64,000 nucleotides of DNA from Reticulitermes speratus (Eukaryota > Arthropoda > Insecta > Blattodea > Rhinotermitidae), in the NCBI GenBank assembly GCA_021186555.1, contig JAJKFL010000013.1, forward strand, positions 36,856,743-36,920,742, in the 5' to 3' direction. The notes under the pieces are model-generated. The model was not told where the DNA came from. It saw only the letters and a list, made by a program, of their open reading frames with translations, and did no database searches. This document shows, in pieces, positions 1-11,923 of the stretch (the stretch's first letter is position 1; every line of letters starts with the position of its first letter). A program made the translations under genes and the position numbers.

Positions 1-374
1 TTGTTTTAGAAGGCAGTTCCTACGCAAGATGCGACCAATCCAATTAGCGTTCCTCTCCTCATTGACACTATATAATACGTCTTCAGTTTTCATAAGATTG
101 GTCAAAGTGATCTTCACCATCCTTTTCCAGGGCCACATTTCAAAACTCTCAAGGTATTTCTGATGTACTTTCCGAAGTGTCCAAGTTTCAGCACCGTACA
201 AGGCTAAGGTCCAAATGTAGCACTTTACTAGTTTCTTCCTTATATTTAAGTCCAATTTTCTGGGGAAGAAAAGTTTTCTTCTTGTTGAATGTGCTTTTGC
301 CATGACAATCCTGAATTTAATTTTTCGTGTACATCTTGCATTATTTGTTATCATACTACCCACATAGTTAAAAT
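1..374 (-). pseudogene. LINE reverse-transcriptase C-terminal region, cut by window edge
   Basis: Reading the minus strand from about 374 to 1 gives an uninterrupted frame of roughly 120 codons that runs off the window. It contains YVGSMITNNARC, then LVKCYIWTLALYGAETWTLR, then YLESFEMWPWKRM and NANWIGRILRRNCLLK. These are the hallmark blocks that follow the catalytic domain in arthropod non-LTR retrotransposon reverse transcriptases. The same tail occurs at 56775-57086 (KANWIGHILRRKCLLKH). Compared with that copy, the stretch between VNEERN and ANWIG lacks about nine residues, a small in-frame deletion. No catalytic motif (YADD box) is inside the window, so activity cannot be judged. The LINE clade is not assigned. 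Confidence 0.85.
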
Positions 375-1530
375 CTTATTGTATATATAACTAAACCAAA
401 ATATCCATTCTTTCCCCGGAATATGGTTGCTTTCCTTCTGAGAAACAAAATATATGGTAGCGGAGCCTTTAAAATAACAACAACACTCAAATAAAAATTA
501 ACATACACTCTACTCATGTTATTACGTATATTTGGAATCAGAATGCACATGAATTACGTGAACTATACCACAGTACGTGCACGTATTTGCACGTAGAGTG
601 AACAGCACTGGCTACCACACACACTGAAAAGAGCTCGCAGTAAATTCCGTAATATCTTTTAGTGGTCTCCAACAGGTCCGCGCTAGGAAACTAAGCACAG
701 ACACGAAAGTTGCATTTTAAACATATGATTTTTGGTTCGGACAGCATTGACTGCAAAGACTAAGTCTTCTACGATATGACGCCGTATCGCCGTATAATTT
801 GGTAGAAAGGTACCAACGCTTCAGCGAAACGTATCTACTAAAAAATTTGGTATCACCACGAAGACCATAATTTTCTTCTTTATCTATGTAAATTATACTA
901 TACTGCACATTTTCCTTTTTTTTTTTTCATCAATTCTGAATGACGTATAAACTTGCAAGATCCTTCAAAACACTTTTCCAATCAGTTTCAACGCCTTCTG
1001 TATTATCAGGCACTTACGCAACGAGTGCAGCCTAACCAGAGTTCTTCAGGAGTACACGTGCCTCTCACTAGGTGGCTGTGCATGGATCACTGGGCAGTTG
1101 GGCGGATCGCTTTGCAAATACGAATCGTTTTGCTCGACTCGGTTTTCAAGTTGGAGGTCATCGCGCAAAACAAGAAGCCTGTGATACGGGTACGTGCATG
1201 GCGAACGCTGCAGCTCTGTCTGGTTCCTACGTGAGGTTCAAGCAGCAATGGCCGAGACGTTCCACTGTTTTTACGTTTCATTTAACGAAACTTCTTATTT
1301 AACACAAGAATGGTTATTTATTTGTGTTTTGGCAGTTTCGTAGCACGTGTGTGGATTGCGAAAAAAAATGTAACTAGTTCAACAACACGCCGTGTTGCTC
1401 CATCTTATTCGACAGAACCAGACATTTCCTGAAGATTACAGTCTTCTGGCATGTGCTGCCTTGTCAATTCGTAAACAATAACCGAAGTTCGCAGGTACTT
1501 ACTACCTTCAACTTCAGCATTTATGCTGTC
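375..1530. other. No gene recognised
   Basis: AT-rich DNA with a T run near 912-928 and a more GC-balanced patch at 1060-1260 that carries overlapping short frames on both strands. None of the frames resembles a family I know, and mutual overlap argues against coding. No repeat copy elsewhere in the window was seen. Confidence 0.5.
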
Positions 1531-1533
1531 TAA

Positions 1534-2132
1534 GGCTAGGCGCCCACTTGCGATTTATTGCCGCCGCGACTGAAAAGTCGCAATCGCCGAAAAGTATTGC
1601 GGTCCGCACACGGCGACCAAAAAATCGTTAGTATATTTCAGTAATGTTATGGATTTCATCGAAAGTACTTGTGTGATTGCCTTATTACTCCGTATGAAAT
1701 CCAAAAAAAGACGCACTGTACTCTTTCAATTTTTTGTCATACAGAGCAGGCCGTTTTTCCAATTCAAAAATCAATTTCTCCGTGTCCAAAACAATGTGTG
1801 ATGGTGAATCATCAACAGCAGATTCGTTATCAGACATAATTCAATATCAATAACAAATAATTCAAATAAAATAATTTTCAATGATAGATTTCTCTCCAAG
1901 GATTTAAATGCGACTGAACAGCAGCAGAAGCAAGTGTGTGCAGGTTCATTCCTGTCTATGTAACCCATTTTAATTCGCGACAGTCGCGTCGCTAGTAAAA
2001 TAGGGCTGGTTGCGTCTTTTTAATCGCTGCTTTTATTTAGTCGCATGTGCGCGCATTCCTACTGAAAACAGTGTGTTCTATTTGTGCGACTAAATAATCG
2101 CGCGACAGAAAATCGCAAGTGGGCAACGGCTC
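1534..2132. mobile_element. PIF/Harbinger-type non-autonomous element (MITE-like), 599 bp
   Basis: The ends are inverted: the left end carries GCGCCCACTTGCGATTT and the right end, reversed, GTTGCCCACTTGCGATTT. Both ends are flanked by the trinucleotide TAA (1531-1533 and 2133-2135), the TWA duplication typical of PIF/Harbinger elements. Subterminal sequence is rich in CGC and GCGACT words on both sides. Inside, on the minus strand, lies a short frame matching the start of a MADF-like DNA-binding protein, the second gene of Harbinger elements. No DDE transposase is present, so it is a deletion derivative that would need a transposase in trans. Confidence 0.75.
1685..1837 (-). pseudogene. MADF-like domain fragment of a Harbinger accessory protein
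   Basis: A 50-residue frame starts MSDNESAVDDSPS, continues LDTEKLIFELEKRPALYD and then KKLKEYS before switching to unrelated residues and a stop. The block (I/L)(I)xx(I/V)exrPxLyDxxlkxY is the first helix region of MADF domains, which in PIF/Harbinger elements belong to the Myb/MADF protein that helps bind transposon ends. An acidic serine-rich leader before the domain is common in this group. About 30 of the usual 80 to 90 residues remain; the domain is broken by an internal deletion, so no function is expected. Confidence 0.6.
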
Positions 2133-2135
2133 TAA

Positions 2136-3245
2136 GACAGTACAAGAAATATACAGAGACTGAAGTCAGAGGCAGCGGACACTTCTGGAATATCGGTAAC
2201 TATTGACGAATAGACACGATTTAGTACCCCAGCAGACGTCCAGTCTTGACCAACACCACCCTCAGAACATCAAACCTCTTAAGAAACTTCCTGTATTATG
2301 GAACCGAAAGATTCTTCTGAGATTTTAGGTTCTCACGGCAGTACGTACGGGATGTGACCTCGTGGGGTTTGGTATTACCTTCATCAACGCTTCTGAGAAA
2401 CGTCTCTGCAGATGGAGATATTAAGTTTCTCGGAAAAGTTGATGAATTTTTAATACAGGATGTCACACCGTACAAGATCGAAAGTTCTTAATCATCCTAT
2501 TAAGCATGTATTTTTTAAAGACAACGCTTTAGACACGTGTTTAGAAATTACAGCTTCTTACAATGCCAGACAGCGCCGAAGACAGGAGAATATCTTTGCT
2601 GCATATCGACCGACGATTCTGCCCCCTCTACAGTGATCGGTCCGTCGATAAATGGGACATTCTGTATTATGTTTGTTTCTCTACTAGGCTGTATAGTTTA
2701 TGGTTATTTAGGTTTTCGTGGTTTTACTCGTTATCGTGAAACAAATTACTGACATTTCTGTGGAATAGTCTACGACAACTGCATTCCGAATCCTATCAAT
2801 TCGTTTCAGGTTCAAGGTTATGGGCTTCTGGGATATCATGCAGTGCATTTATTATTTTTTATAAAGATTATATCAGTAGCTCAGAAATTAGAGCGTCCGA
2901 CAGCATAATTAGTAAACAATAGACTGTAAAAGGCTGCGGAACGACGCTGTCTTGGATTATTTTGAGGTATCAAAAGGACATTTTTTTGAGGGGCTGAAAA
3001 ATAACTAGCAACGTCAGGATAGTCAGCGTTCTGGTGTGGCGAAGTGTAATGTCGTAGAGAGACAACAATTCTTCGGAGACACCTTGTACTACCATCTTCA
3101 GGGCATAACCCTGAAGAAGGAAACAGCAACTTCCTCAGAAATGTTGGTTCGTAGCTACGATACTACAGGATGTTACCTCCCAAAAGGCTTTGAGACTAAT
3201 TGAATTCGTCACTAATCCGCACACTGAGTCGCTTCCCTCGGTTGT
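2136..3245. repeat. Degenerate foldback repeat remnants
   Basis: Scattered fragments resemble the foldback family seen cleanly at 17460-17655: a TTCTGGGATAT word at 2825-2836, an aged arm at 3000-3180 with an ATCTTCAGGG word facing ACCCTGAAGAAGG, and a GTTTCTCGGA-like stretch near 2430. The inverted words at 3092-3117 form a local hairpin. The rest is unassigned AT-rich DNA. The copies are too decayed for boundaries. Confidence 0.35.
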
Positions 3246-3249
3246 ATTC

Positions 3250-3430
3250 AAGGTAAGTAAAGGTAAAGTTCACCCTAGAACAGGCAATGATGGCCCAGAG
3301 GGGGAGTAGAGGTATAGCTCTACTCTTTCTTTAACCTCAGCGCTAGATGGGGGGTGGGTGGTCAACGCCACGCCCCGGCCGCTTTACCCCCGGGAATTAC
3401 CCGGTACCCATTGTACAGGAGGCTGCGGTT
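3250..3430 (-). mobile_element. SINE family C, 5'-truncated copy
   Basis: Closely matches 7299-7490 and 32895-33050: a CACCCTAGAACAGGC end, the AGAGGGGGAGTAGAGGTATAG block, the TTAACCTCAGCGCTAGATGG core, GGCCGCTTTACCCCCGGG and GGTACCCATTGTACAGGAG. The tRNA-like promoter half found to the right in the full copies is missing here. Orientation is set by that tRNA-like head, which reads on the minus strand. Confidence 0.75.
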
Positions 3431-4650
3431 TTATTCAAGACTACAGGTTACGACTTTACATGTAGGGTGGAATTACATTCTTCTTATTTACTTGTGATCT
3501 CAAATGCTAGACATGTGTTGGGAGTGCCGCGGTGTATTAACGTATCACGTACAGACAAACTGCAAGTGCGCTGTGCGTTCATTTAATCCTGAGCAACCAT
3601 TTCAACACCCTCAAACACTGTTCCCTACTTTTTTAGCCCACCCAGTTTTGTACCTATGTGCTCAAGTGACAGCAAATTCTCTTACCTATTGCATAATTTT
3701 AGGACGCTGCATCAACCAATTATTTAACTAACAACATAATGTGGCACTTACTCTAAATTCTTACTGACAATCTTGGTAGACAACTAATGGCCTAGCTAAC
3801 CAATTAAAAAATCAAAAACCAGAGAAGTGTCTGTGGTGTTAGTACTTGAATGGCAAGCGAGACTTTTAATTAGCCTAAGAGCTACAAAATCAACTCATCT
3901 ACTAATTAACTAACCAGCTATCTAGCTATGTATCTATATAACTAACTAATACATCGTATAGGATCTTCAATGTGCAGTTAGTAATACATCGTTTGTTTTT
4001 AGGAAACATGCAGATAAACCACCCTGTTATAAGGCCAGCAATTGAAGATTAAGATATTTTAATTAACATAACAAGTAGACAACTAAATGTGGTGTAACGT
4101 TCACACCATCGTCTCCAAATCGGTCTCATTCGTTGAGGTTTCCCCACAAAAATTTTATACGCATTGAGTTTTTCTTCTGTGCATGCTATATTTTCCTACC
4201 ATCTCAATCTTCATTATTTACAGATTCCTAGTTTACGAAACTATAATATTATCAGCTGTTCAGAATACGTAGTGTCGAATGGTACATTTATTTGTGAAGG
4301 ATAAAATGGAAGGAATGTCGATGAAAGAATTCGTGATCTACATCACGGCATTCATTTTCCGTCAAAATCGCAAAACTGTTAAATTATCCGGTATCCGGAC
4401 GGATATTCGTCCCTGGGTTCTCACTTATACAAAGTAAGAACGCATAAACCGGTTTTCTTAGTTTCTTATTTTTGATTTTACGACGCCCATAATATTACCT
4501 AAACAGCAAGAACTGAAAGAACTCCGGAAGTTATGTAGAGTGGAATAATGTGATATAAGGCTGTGAATATGTGAGGTTCCTAAGGAGGATATGCTACTGG
4601 CTATTTGAATGAAGCATAAAGTTCTTTTGAGGCGCTGTAGCATAGCCACG
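3431..4650. other. No gene recognised
   Basis: AT-rich DNA with scattered CTAACTAA and TAACTAAC words (3720-3960) but no regular array. Short frames are below 100 codons and unlike known families. Confidence 0.45.
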
Positions 4651-4654
4651 AAAA

Positions 4655-4870
4655 GCTCTTATTACCTTCGTCATGTCCGTCCTCTTCTCTCTCAGTCAGT
4701 CCGCTCGTCTTTCCGCATGTATCTGTCCGTCTGTCTCCAGCGCGGCCCCCACTAGACAGATATCAGTGAAATTTGATTTTGAGAACTTTCATGAAAATCT
4801 GTCGAGAAAATCCGAATTTCATTAAAATCAGGCAAAAATATCGGGCACTTTAAGTGACGACCTAAATCAG
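4655..4870 (+). repeat. Repeat family G, 5' portion
   Basis: Diverged homologue of 52905-53100. Shared words in the same order are CATGTCCGTC/CATGTCTGTC, repeated CTGTCCGTCTG, GAAAATCTGTCGAGAAAAT, ATTAAAATC and a final GCACTTTA/GTACTTTA. The 3' portion of the family seen at 24431-24755 and 53097-53405 is absent. No coding or terminal signature is visible, so the class is unknown. Confidence 0.6.
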
Positions 4871-5040
4871 TTTTATTGTTGCCGGCGACATCAAAACTCC
4901 AGCAAAGCGTTCTCTCTTCGAGTGAAATTGTAGTAGGCTCTTAGAATAACAGAAGAGGTGTAAACATTAAGCGAACGCGCCACAGTGTTATGGTGTACAT
5001 ACACTGCCTACGTTTTTAGGTTTTCACAGCAGTGTAGCTG

Positions 5041-5175
5041 ATATTTCCATTCATCTGAGATATGACGCCGCGTCACTGCGTTATTTTGACATCTCGACCC
5101 TTGAAGATAAGACCACTACTTTGTCTCGAAATGTCGGAAACTTGTTAACCAATGACGTGACGTCATATCCTAGAA
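5041..5175 (+). repeat. Foldback fragment with hammerhead-like motif
   Basis: A TTGAAGA (5101-5107) is followed by T or A, an imperfect AAGAC/GTCTC stem, then GAAATGTC (5128-5135). The block is bracketed by inverted GATATGACGCCGCGTCAC-like and GTGACGTCATATCC words. It is an older copy of the family at 17460-17655. Confidence 0.5.
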
Positions 5176-6564
5176 GAATGGAAACATTATAGAAATCGCT
5201 GAAGTTTCAGCGGGAAATTTTGACAACTCTCGTCCCTACACATAATCTCCGCATAAACGCCTTCAACTGAACTATTTATATAAAATACAGTATAACCATA
5301 AAGGGGTGTTATGAAATAAAACTTTGACTGAATTTTCAAGCCATGAATTTGAAAGTTCTTAAGAGGTAGAAGTAGCTACCGGAAAAGTATAAAGTTGCAA
5401 TGCCGACCGAGGCATGTGCACCTCTTGACTTCCTCATAACTCAATGTAATTTCACTGAATATCCACGTCGTACATGTAGAAAGTTATTGAAAAAAAGGCT
5501 GGATAAAATTTATCAGCAAAGGACAAAGCAGAAATACCGACAGTAACATAAATATACGTATTTTAACTGTTTCATAACAAAAGGCATTACAGCCCTCTGG
5601 CCTAAGTATCATGAACTATAAGAATAGACAGAGTGCGTGACTAAATCATTCAATTACAAGTCTAATGCATTATATAGAACAATCGAGAATGAGGCAACCC
5701 ATATTTAAATACGTGTGTTTCCTGATAGGAATAATTGAACGACATTCAACAGGATTTATAAAGAGTATTTATAACTCTACCTGTGCAAAACGTTACCAAT
5801 AACTAATTATGAATTTCATATCCCTGCTGGAAGTAGACCAGAAAGATTGCTGGTTTCAAGAAGCTGGAACTACGACATACACTGTAAATTAAACAAAGAA
5901 ATGTTGCCCGAATTCTTTGGTGATCACACTATTTTCGTAATTTGACGGGTTTGGAAACAGAATGTAAGCAAAAGAGCCCGCAAACATTACAAGAACTAAA
6001 GTAAAATATACAGCTTTGCATTTCAAGCATCACTGAAGAAACTCTTCACCCATTTGCATCAGACATGAGGAAAAGAGCGAAGCCATGTGTTGGTGGCCGT
6101 AGTGGATATTTCCAGCGAAGCCATGTATTGGTGGTCGTGTTGGATATTTCCAGCACCTAATATTGCACCCTCACAATGGACTTAAACTCAGAAAACCACA
6201 CAACAACTCGCGCCTTCTCCTGAGCTGACCCCATTTTTGCGTGAAATGACAACAGCGCCCCAACGGTGGCCGTGAGGTAGCATAAAAATTTAGTCGGGAA
6301 TTTGAACTCCTGTAGTATGCAGGAGACCCATAAGACCTGAAAAAAAACCATTTGCCTGTTTTTAAAAACTCTCCAAAATCAGGGCGTTTCATTGTAGACA
6401 CCCTGTATTGTGATTCTTTAGTGATCGAAGTGAACATTTTTATTCACAAATATATGTCGAAAGAACTTTCTATCACTCTGTGTCAGGCAGTTAAATAAGA
6501 ACTATCTCGATATAAGCTCGAAGAACTTAGGAAAGCTTCGGAAAATCTCGGACAGGAAAGTACA
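5176..6564. other. No gene recognised; short local duplication inside
   Basis: Mostly AT-rich unassigned DNA. At 6077-6152 a 38-bp unit is present twice with a few substitutions (GCGAAGCCATGTGTTGG and GCGAAGCCATGTATTGG begin the two units). Confidence 0.5.
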
Positions 6565-6950
6565 TGGAGTTATAGCTCCAGTCGTTCTTAACCATCATGA
6601 ACTAGGTGGAGAAGAGGGATTAGCCTTATGCCCCTTCCACTTTACCTCCTGGGAAACAACAATCAACACAGGTGAAGTATGCGGCTATGTGGGCCCCGAT
6701 GTGCTATGGACGTGTTAATGGGGAAGGAAACACGTCCGCCCGCATCGGCAAACCAACTTCAATACCCGCTCGTCCTGTCTGCAGCCTAGTCATAATACTG
6801 CATAAGAAAAACTGTACCCAAAACACGTGATTTCCCTACCAATTTTAAAAGTATTTGGTGTTGTTAACTCCGGGAATCGAACAAAAACTCTCAGGTACTT
6901 TAGCCTTTAGCTTAATTATTATATCGCTGGGCCACGGGTCCTTTGATGTG
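6565..6950 (-). mobile_element. Old SINE family C/D copy with tRNA-like head
   Basis: The left part (6565-6665) has the degraded core GTTCTTAACCATCATGAACTAGGTGG and CCACTTTACCTCCTGGG. The right part (6850-6945) contains CGGGAATCGAAC, a reversed Pol III B box, followed by TATATCGCTGGGCCACGGG at the tRNA-like 5' end. The middle is not alignable, so it may be one decayed copy or two. Confidence 0.45.
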
Positions 6951-7298
6951 TGTGAATAATTTGTTCGAGCAGGTGGAAGGATATGTCGTTTAAGTCATAC
7001 AGTAAGTGTAGACAACTACCTTCAGAAGAAAAAATACGTGATTGTTTCTTTACTGATCCCAGAAGGATTTATACCTGCGAGAGGAGAGCGGAGAGCAAAC
7101 AAAGGTGGGAAAACTTCAGTGTATGTCTTCTAACCATAACCAGGTTCGTGCATCAATAACAACGATCAAACACTGGTTATATTAATGAAAAATGTGGTAA
7201 CTTAATGAATGAAAATTCAGACAGGATTGCTTTAATTAAGAGCTTGTGGGTTCCTTACAACTTCAGTAATACCAACAACCTTACAAACACTTACAATA

Positions 7299-7562
7299 AA
7301 AAAAAGATAAAGTTCACCCTAGAACAGGCCATGAAGGCCCAGAGGGGGAGTAGAGGTATAGCTTTCTTTAACCTCAGCGCTAGATGCGGAAGAGTGGTCA
7401 ACGCCACGTCCCGACCGCTTTACCCCCGGGAAACAGAGGCGGTACCCATTGTACAGGAGTCTGGGTGGGCCCCAGTGCCGGAGCGGACGGGTGCAGAAAA
7501 TCTCGCTCCCACAGGGATTTGATCACCGGATCGTCCAGCCCGTAGCCAGTCGCTATACCGAC
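7299..7562 (-). mobile_element. SINE family C, full copy with 15-bp target duplication
   Basis: The element is flanked by an exact duplication CAAACACTTACAATA at 7284-7298 and 7563-7577, the mark of LINE-driven insertion. It begins (plus strand) after an A-rich stretch with CACCCTAGAACAGGCC, passes the conserved TTAACCTCAGCGCTAGATG core, and ends in a tRNA-like promoter on the minus strand (GTGATCAAATCCC carries the B box; GGTATAGCGACTGGCTACGG lies at the A-box position). It has no coding function; LINE enzymes would supply mobility. This copy defines the family boundaries used for the fragments elsewhere. Confidence 0.85.
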
Positions 7563-7577
7563 CAAACACTTACAATA

Positions 7578-9000
7578 GAACAGCTACGAATATGCGGAGT
7601 CTGTGTTCTAAGAGGTACTGATCGTAATAATCTCAGATATTCTGCCTTGCAATCCACCCATTTGTCCTTAGATTAAAATGTGCTTCTAAATAAACGATTC
7701 CGCGAAGCTGAGTCACTCTTTACAATCTGAGAGTCGCTAAGGTTTTCAAGACGTTCTGAACTTCTATATACGTATATTGACACAAACTAAAACAGTATTT
7801 TCTGCTTCCATTCATGGCACCCGTATACTTAATGCATAACGTTTTTCGTGATACTAATACAAACTAAGTTCTTATGTTTTCGTCAGTTCCTTTCTCTGCG
7901 CATGTCGCGACAGTAACACTCGAACAGATTAATACAATATTCACTGTGTAATCTGCTTCCTAAATAATATGTTACATCTATGCAATTGTCACTGCTTTGT
8001 TTCTCATTTTATATTATTTCTCAACATAACAGCTTGTACACGAGCTAATCTCCTAATATGGCTTGGCACTGGTACACACTATTCAAATTGCTCAATTTTG
8101 TAGAATGACATTTTGAGGTCTTCGTTATTCCCAGAAGCTGCTGTGACGTCTTTAAAGTAATGCAATTTTATTTAACCTATGATTTAGTTTTCTTTGCGTA
8201 TATGTTCAGCGTCATAAATAATAAATTATTCGGATGATGACGTATGCAGGACTACTGTAATGGTGGGGGGAGAAGCACAGTTGTTCAGATTTGCTAAACA
8301 AAGAAATGGGAAGTTTGGAGACTCTATTAATGCACATTATATCCGGTACGGTTTTGAACATGATTTATGGCAAAAGATGGCACTGTGGCAGATCGGCCAT
8401 AAAAGTGACAGCCCTTGGACTTGAGTGGTACAATATTTCTACTGATTATGGTCGAATGATGTTTAAGGTGCAGGGGTGGATTACACAGTGAGGCTTGTCC
8501 ATGCCAGGGCCCCCAGTATCAAGATCCCCCTTCCGCAATCTCGTAGCGCATATTTAACTGTAAATATTGTTGTGAGAGTTGACGTTCTCAGGGCGGTGAG
8601 TATCAAGATATTGGTCTTCTGGGAGGTGTCGTCGTGGTCCTTGGTAAATAGACACCAACAATTCAGAGGGAAAATTTTTACTTCCGTCTCCAGCACATCA
8701 TAGTGAGTATAAACTGAAGATGTAGGCAGCATATTTCTACGAAAGCTTCATACCTACTGTACTTACCAAATTACACGGTGTCATAAACCGTAAGACCCTA
8801 ATCCTGTAAATATTATTAATTTTCGAAAGTCATCTTAACTCCAATAATACAGATAGATTTAAATATATATAAACAAGAAATGTAGCAACTATCTTTTGAA
8901 TGTTATTCAAAACTATTTGTTACTAACTTGATGGAGGTCATCCATTCATGCTTCTAATAGTCAATAAATAAATAGTCAAATACCGTCCAACATAACTGCA
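7578..9000. other. No gene recognised; one degenerate foldback
   Basis: AT-rich DNA. Around 8590-8760 words such as GGTCTTCTGGGA, CTGAAGATGTAGG and CTACGAAAGC suggest a very old copy of the foldback family, but arms no longer pair well. Confidence 0.4.
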
Positions 9001-9200
9001 TATTTTCATGTAAGCTACATGTTTCGGTATTTTTGGACCATCATCATTCTCTATATATAAAAGCTTAAAATGAAGGTAAAAGAGCCGTATATATATATAT
9101 ATGTATATATAAAGATCTTTTACATTCATTTTAAGTTTTTATACATAGAGACCGATGAGGGTCCAAAAAGACCGAAACATGTAGCTTACACGAAAATATA
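9001..9200. repeat. Foldback element, 200 bp, two hammerhead-like arms
   Basis: The left arm (9001-9087) and right arm (9111-9200) are inverted copies starting TATTTTCATGTAAGCTACAT and, reversed, TATTTTCGTGTAAGCTACAT; the centre is a TA-rich stretch (9088-9110). On the plus strand 9152-9181 reads CCGATGA, G, stem GGTC/GACC around CAAAAA, then GAAACATGTA. The left arm shows the same order on the minus strand with ATGATGA and GGTC/TACC. Each arm has one change from a CTGATGA consensus. Confidence 0.8.
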
Positions 9201-10423
9201 CCCCCAGTGATGGTAGACTTTTCTTCTTCATTTGTTGGATAGCTATTTATTTATTGAATATTTGTTATTGGCAACAAGCAAAACGCGTTATTGCATCGAC
9301 ACCAACGCCGTGTCCGGACTTCTAAGTTACACCAATATATCGTTTTGTTTTTCAGGAGGTATGAGCGAAAAAATGCTTTTGTCCCGTATAAGACGCCGTG
9401 TAGCCTGATACACAGGTCACAAATTACACGGCCCCACATCCAAGGAATAAAACTTAATAATCACCACAATGACAAATTCACATCTCAACAATTACCTTCC
9501 TCCAGTGACGAGATTATAAATACATGGAGCCTAATCACTATCCTCACTACGCTTTCATTCCTCGTTGGTTAAGAATGAGAAAAATTAATCTTTAATATAC
9601 AATAAAATTAAATTTAAATGAATAAATATAGGCCTAACAGTAAGAACATACCCAAGTACCGGACCATAAAGGCGTGTAAGTGTCGACGAAGAAACATAAC
9701 ACGACTTTTTCTTCTTCCGAAACAGAGGGAGTCAGTAGTCAGTTTCACACTACGGCGGCATCCCGAAAAACGTGATTTCAAAATTAAGAATCAGAGGAGC
9801 CCAATATCCTTACCAGTTTTATGAGTGACTAAACTCGCATAGATTTACTCATGTGGACCAACACAGTCCCTCTGATGCACCGGCGAATTTTAGATTCCTG
9901 TCTGATCTCGTTCCTGCAGGCCAGCAGTCAAGGCATCATACCGGCAGTAAAATCGGCTTTAACCTTTGTTTACTTCGGGGTCGTTTTAGCGTTTATATTA
10001 CACAATAAAAGGAATAATTCTGTTTTTCTTCTACCATTCACCAACTCTATTTCAAATCGATACTTTCTTTTTATATTTCGATGACACTGGAATATGTTTT
10101 CCCTCCCTAAATCATTACGTTCCACATCAGTCTTTTACTACTGCCAATATAATTCACATTGCGAAGACCCTATCCATCTGCAAATCGGTGTTATGAAGGT
10201 AGAGACAAGTTTTAGAGCGGAAGGAATAATTCCTTTCACCGCCGATAGACTGCACCCAGAAGTTAAAAGTGAATGTCGTGCGTTAAAAGGGATCGAGAAA
10301 ACTGACAGTGATAGAACATATGTGTACACGCTTTTTGTGTTGTAAAGACCTGTTTTATCTCTAGGTGAGTTATCATGAACATCAAAATTGTATTTAGATT
10401 TTAATTTAGAACACAAATAAATC
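9201..10423. other. No gene recognised
   Basis: Unassigned DNA. Several overlapping frames of 60 to 105 codons on both strands (9251-10455) cover each other and show no family motif, so I do not call them. Confidence 0.45.
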
Positions 10424-10938
10424 CGAAAAAATGAAATTAATATCTGTCCAAACACAATTAAATTCTATTTATTATACAGAGCTACGTGTTTCGACTTATT
10501 TCAGATCATCTTCAGGGTCACAATTTGTCTTTAAAACATACTGAAGAAGAAAGAGGCTTTATGTAAGTCCAGAAAATAGAATTAAAATTATTGTTATTAA
10601 AATTTTTATGGTCATAAAGAGGAAAAATATTTGTGGATAGAGGTTCTACCATAACTACTACAAATACTGTTTACAGGTTTTTACTGTAAACGGTATTTGT
10701 TAACAGTTGTGGTAGAACCTCTATCCACACATATTTTTCCTGTTAAATTCCATAACAATTTAAAAAATCCTAATAATTTTAATTTTATTTTCTGGACTAA
10801 CATAATGTGCACTTCTACCTCAGCATATTTTAAAGAACAATTGTGAAACTGAGGATGAACTGAAATAGGTCGAAATATGTAGTTCTGTATAATAAATAGA
10901 AATATTTGTGTTTGGACAGATACTGATTTAATTTTTGC
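10424..10938. repeat. Long foldback element, about 515 bp
   Basis: Two arms of about 250 bp (10424-10676 and 10680-10938) pair across a centre at about 10678, where ACTGTTTACAG meets CTGTAAACGGT. Inner arms share GGATAGAGGTTCTACC and its reverse complement; outer arms share ATATCTGTCCAAACACAA-like sequence. Each arm holds a hammerhead-like motif reading outward: minus 10480-10515 (CTGAAGA ... GTC GAAACACGTA) and plus 10849-10881 (CTGAGGA ... GGTC GAAATATGTA). No frame of note inside. Confidence 0.85.
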
Positions 10939-11356
10939 ACTATTAACAACACAACGGGAAAACATTCGTTAAAATAAATAAATCCGAATTTTCTACATTT
11001 GAAAACAATTTTAGGTTTACGAAAGTGACTCTTATTAAAAACGTTATAAGCGTTTTAAAGTTAAATACTGTAGCAGCAAAACACTTCAAAAACTTACCAT
11101 ATTACAAACATCAATCTTTACATTCGCTTCCTATCCGCCACAGGCCTGTTAATTCACACCGGTATTCCCAGGGAAATAATAACTCCAAAGAAACCTCAAA
11201 GCACAGGGGTGAACAAGGCTCTTCAGTATTAGACAGACGACCCACATAAAGCAGAAGCCCAGAAGGATTGTGAACAATTAATACGTAATTTCGGGAATGC
11301 GTCCCTGTTTGTGTCTTTTTTGGAAACGAAAAATATTAATACTTTATAGCAACTGC
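10939..11356. other. No gene recognised
   Basis: AT-rich stretch with one short frame (11025-11249) that resembles nothing known to me. Confidence 0.45.
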
Positions 11357-11590
11357 AAATTTTTTTTTCTCATGAGCGCCATTAAGGCACACGATTGTTG
11401 AGTGTGGGTACAGCTCCACTCATTTTTAACCTCGGCACTGGAAGGAGGTGATTCATTTCTCGGCCGCTTTACCCTGAGGAAATTGTTCTGGTACCCATTG
11501 AGTAGGTAGACCGATGGGTCCCAGGGTCAGGATGGCCGTACTGGAGAAGACAAAAATCTCTTGACTCTGCAAGGAACGTAACCACAGTTC
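11357..11590 (-). mobile_element. SINE family C, diverged copy
   Basis: Contains GTACAGCTCCACTCATTTTTAACCTCGGCACTGG, GGCCGCTTTACC, GGTACCCATTGAGTAGG and the segment leading to AATCTCTTGACTCTGCAAGG, in the family order. The poly-T at the left (11357-11370) would be the A-tail of the minus-strand element. The tRNA-like head is lost beyond about 11585. Confidence 0.65.
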
Positions 11591-11923
11591 TTACATTTAC
11601 AAACTTCTTTACTTCACACGCTGATACATACGCATGCGCATACGTACTTTGCAGTAACAGTGATTCACTTCGCTTGTCGTGTTCTACTGTCTGCACGCAC
11701 AGAAGGGTGTTGTGGTACGCCAATGTCTTTTTTTTTTTCAATTGGCTCTACAGCCCCTTGGGGGCCTAGGCCGCCTCATTATTTGAGGCTTCACGATCAC
11801 ACTTTTTAGACACATCACACTCGGTAGGACTCCTCTGGACGAGGGACCAGCTCGTCGCAGAGACCTCTACCTGACAACACACAACACTCACAAGAGACAG
11901 ACATCCATGCCTCCGGTGGGATT

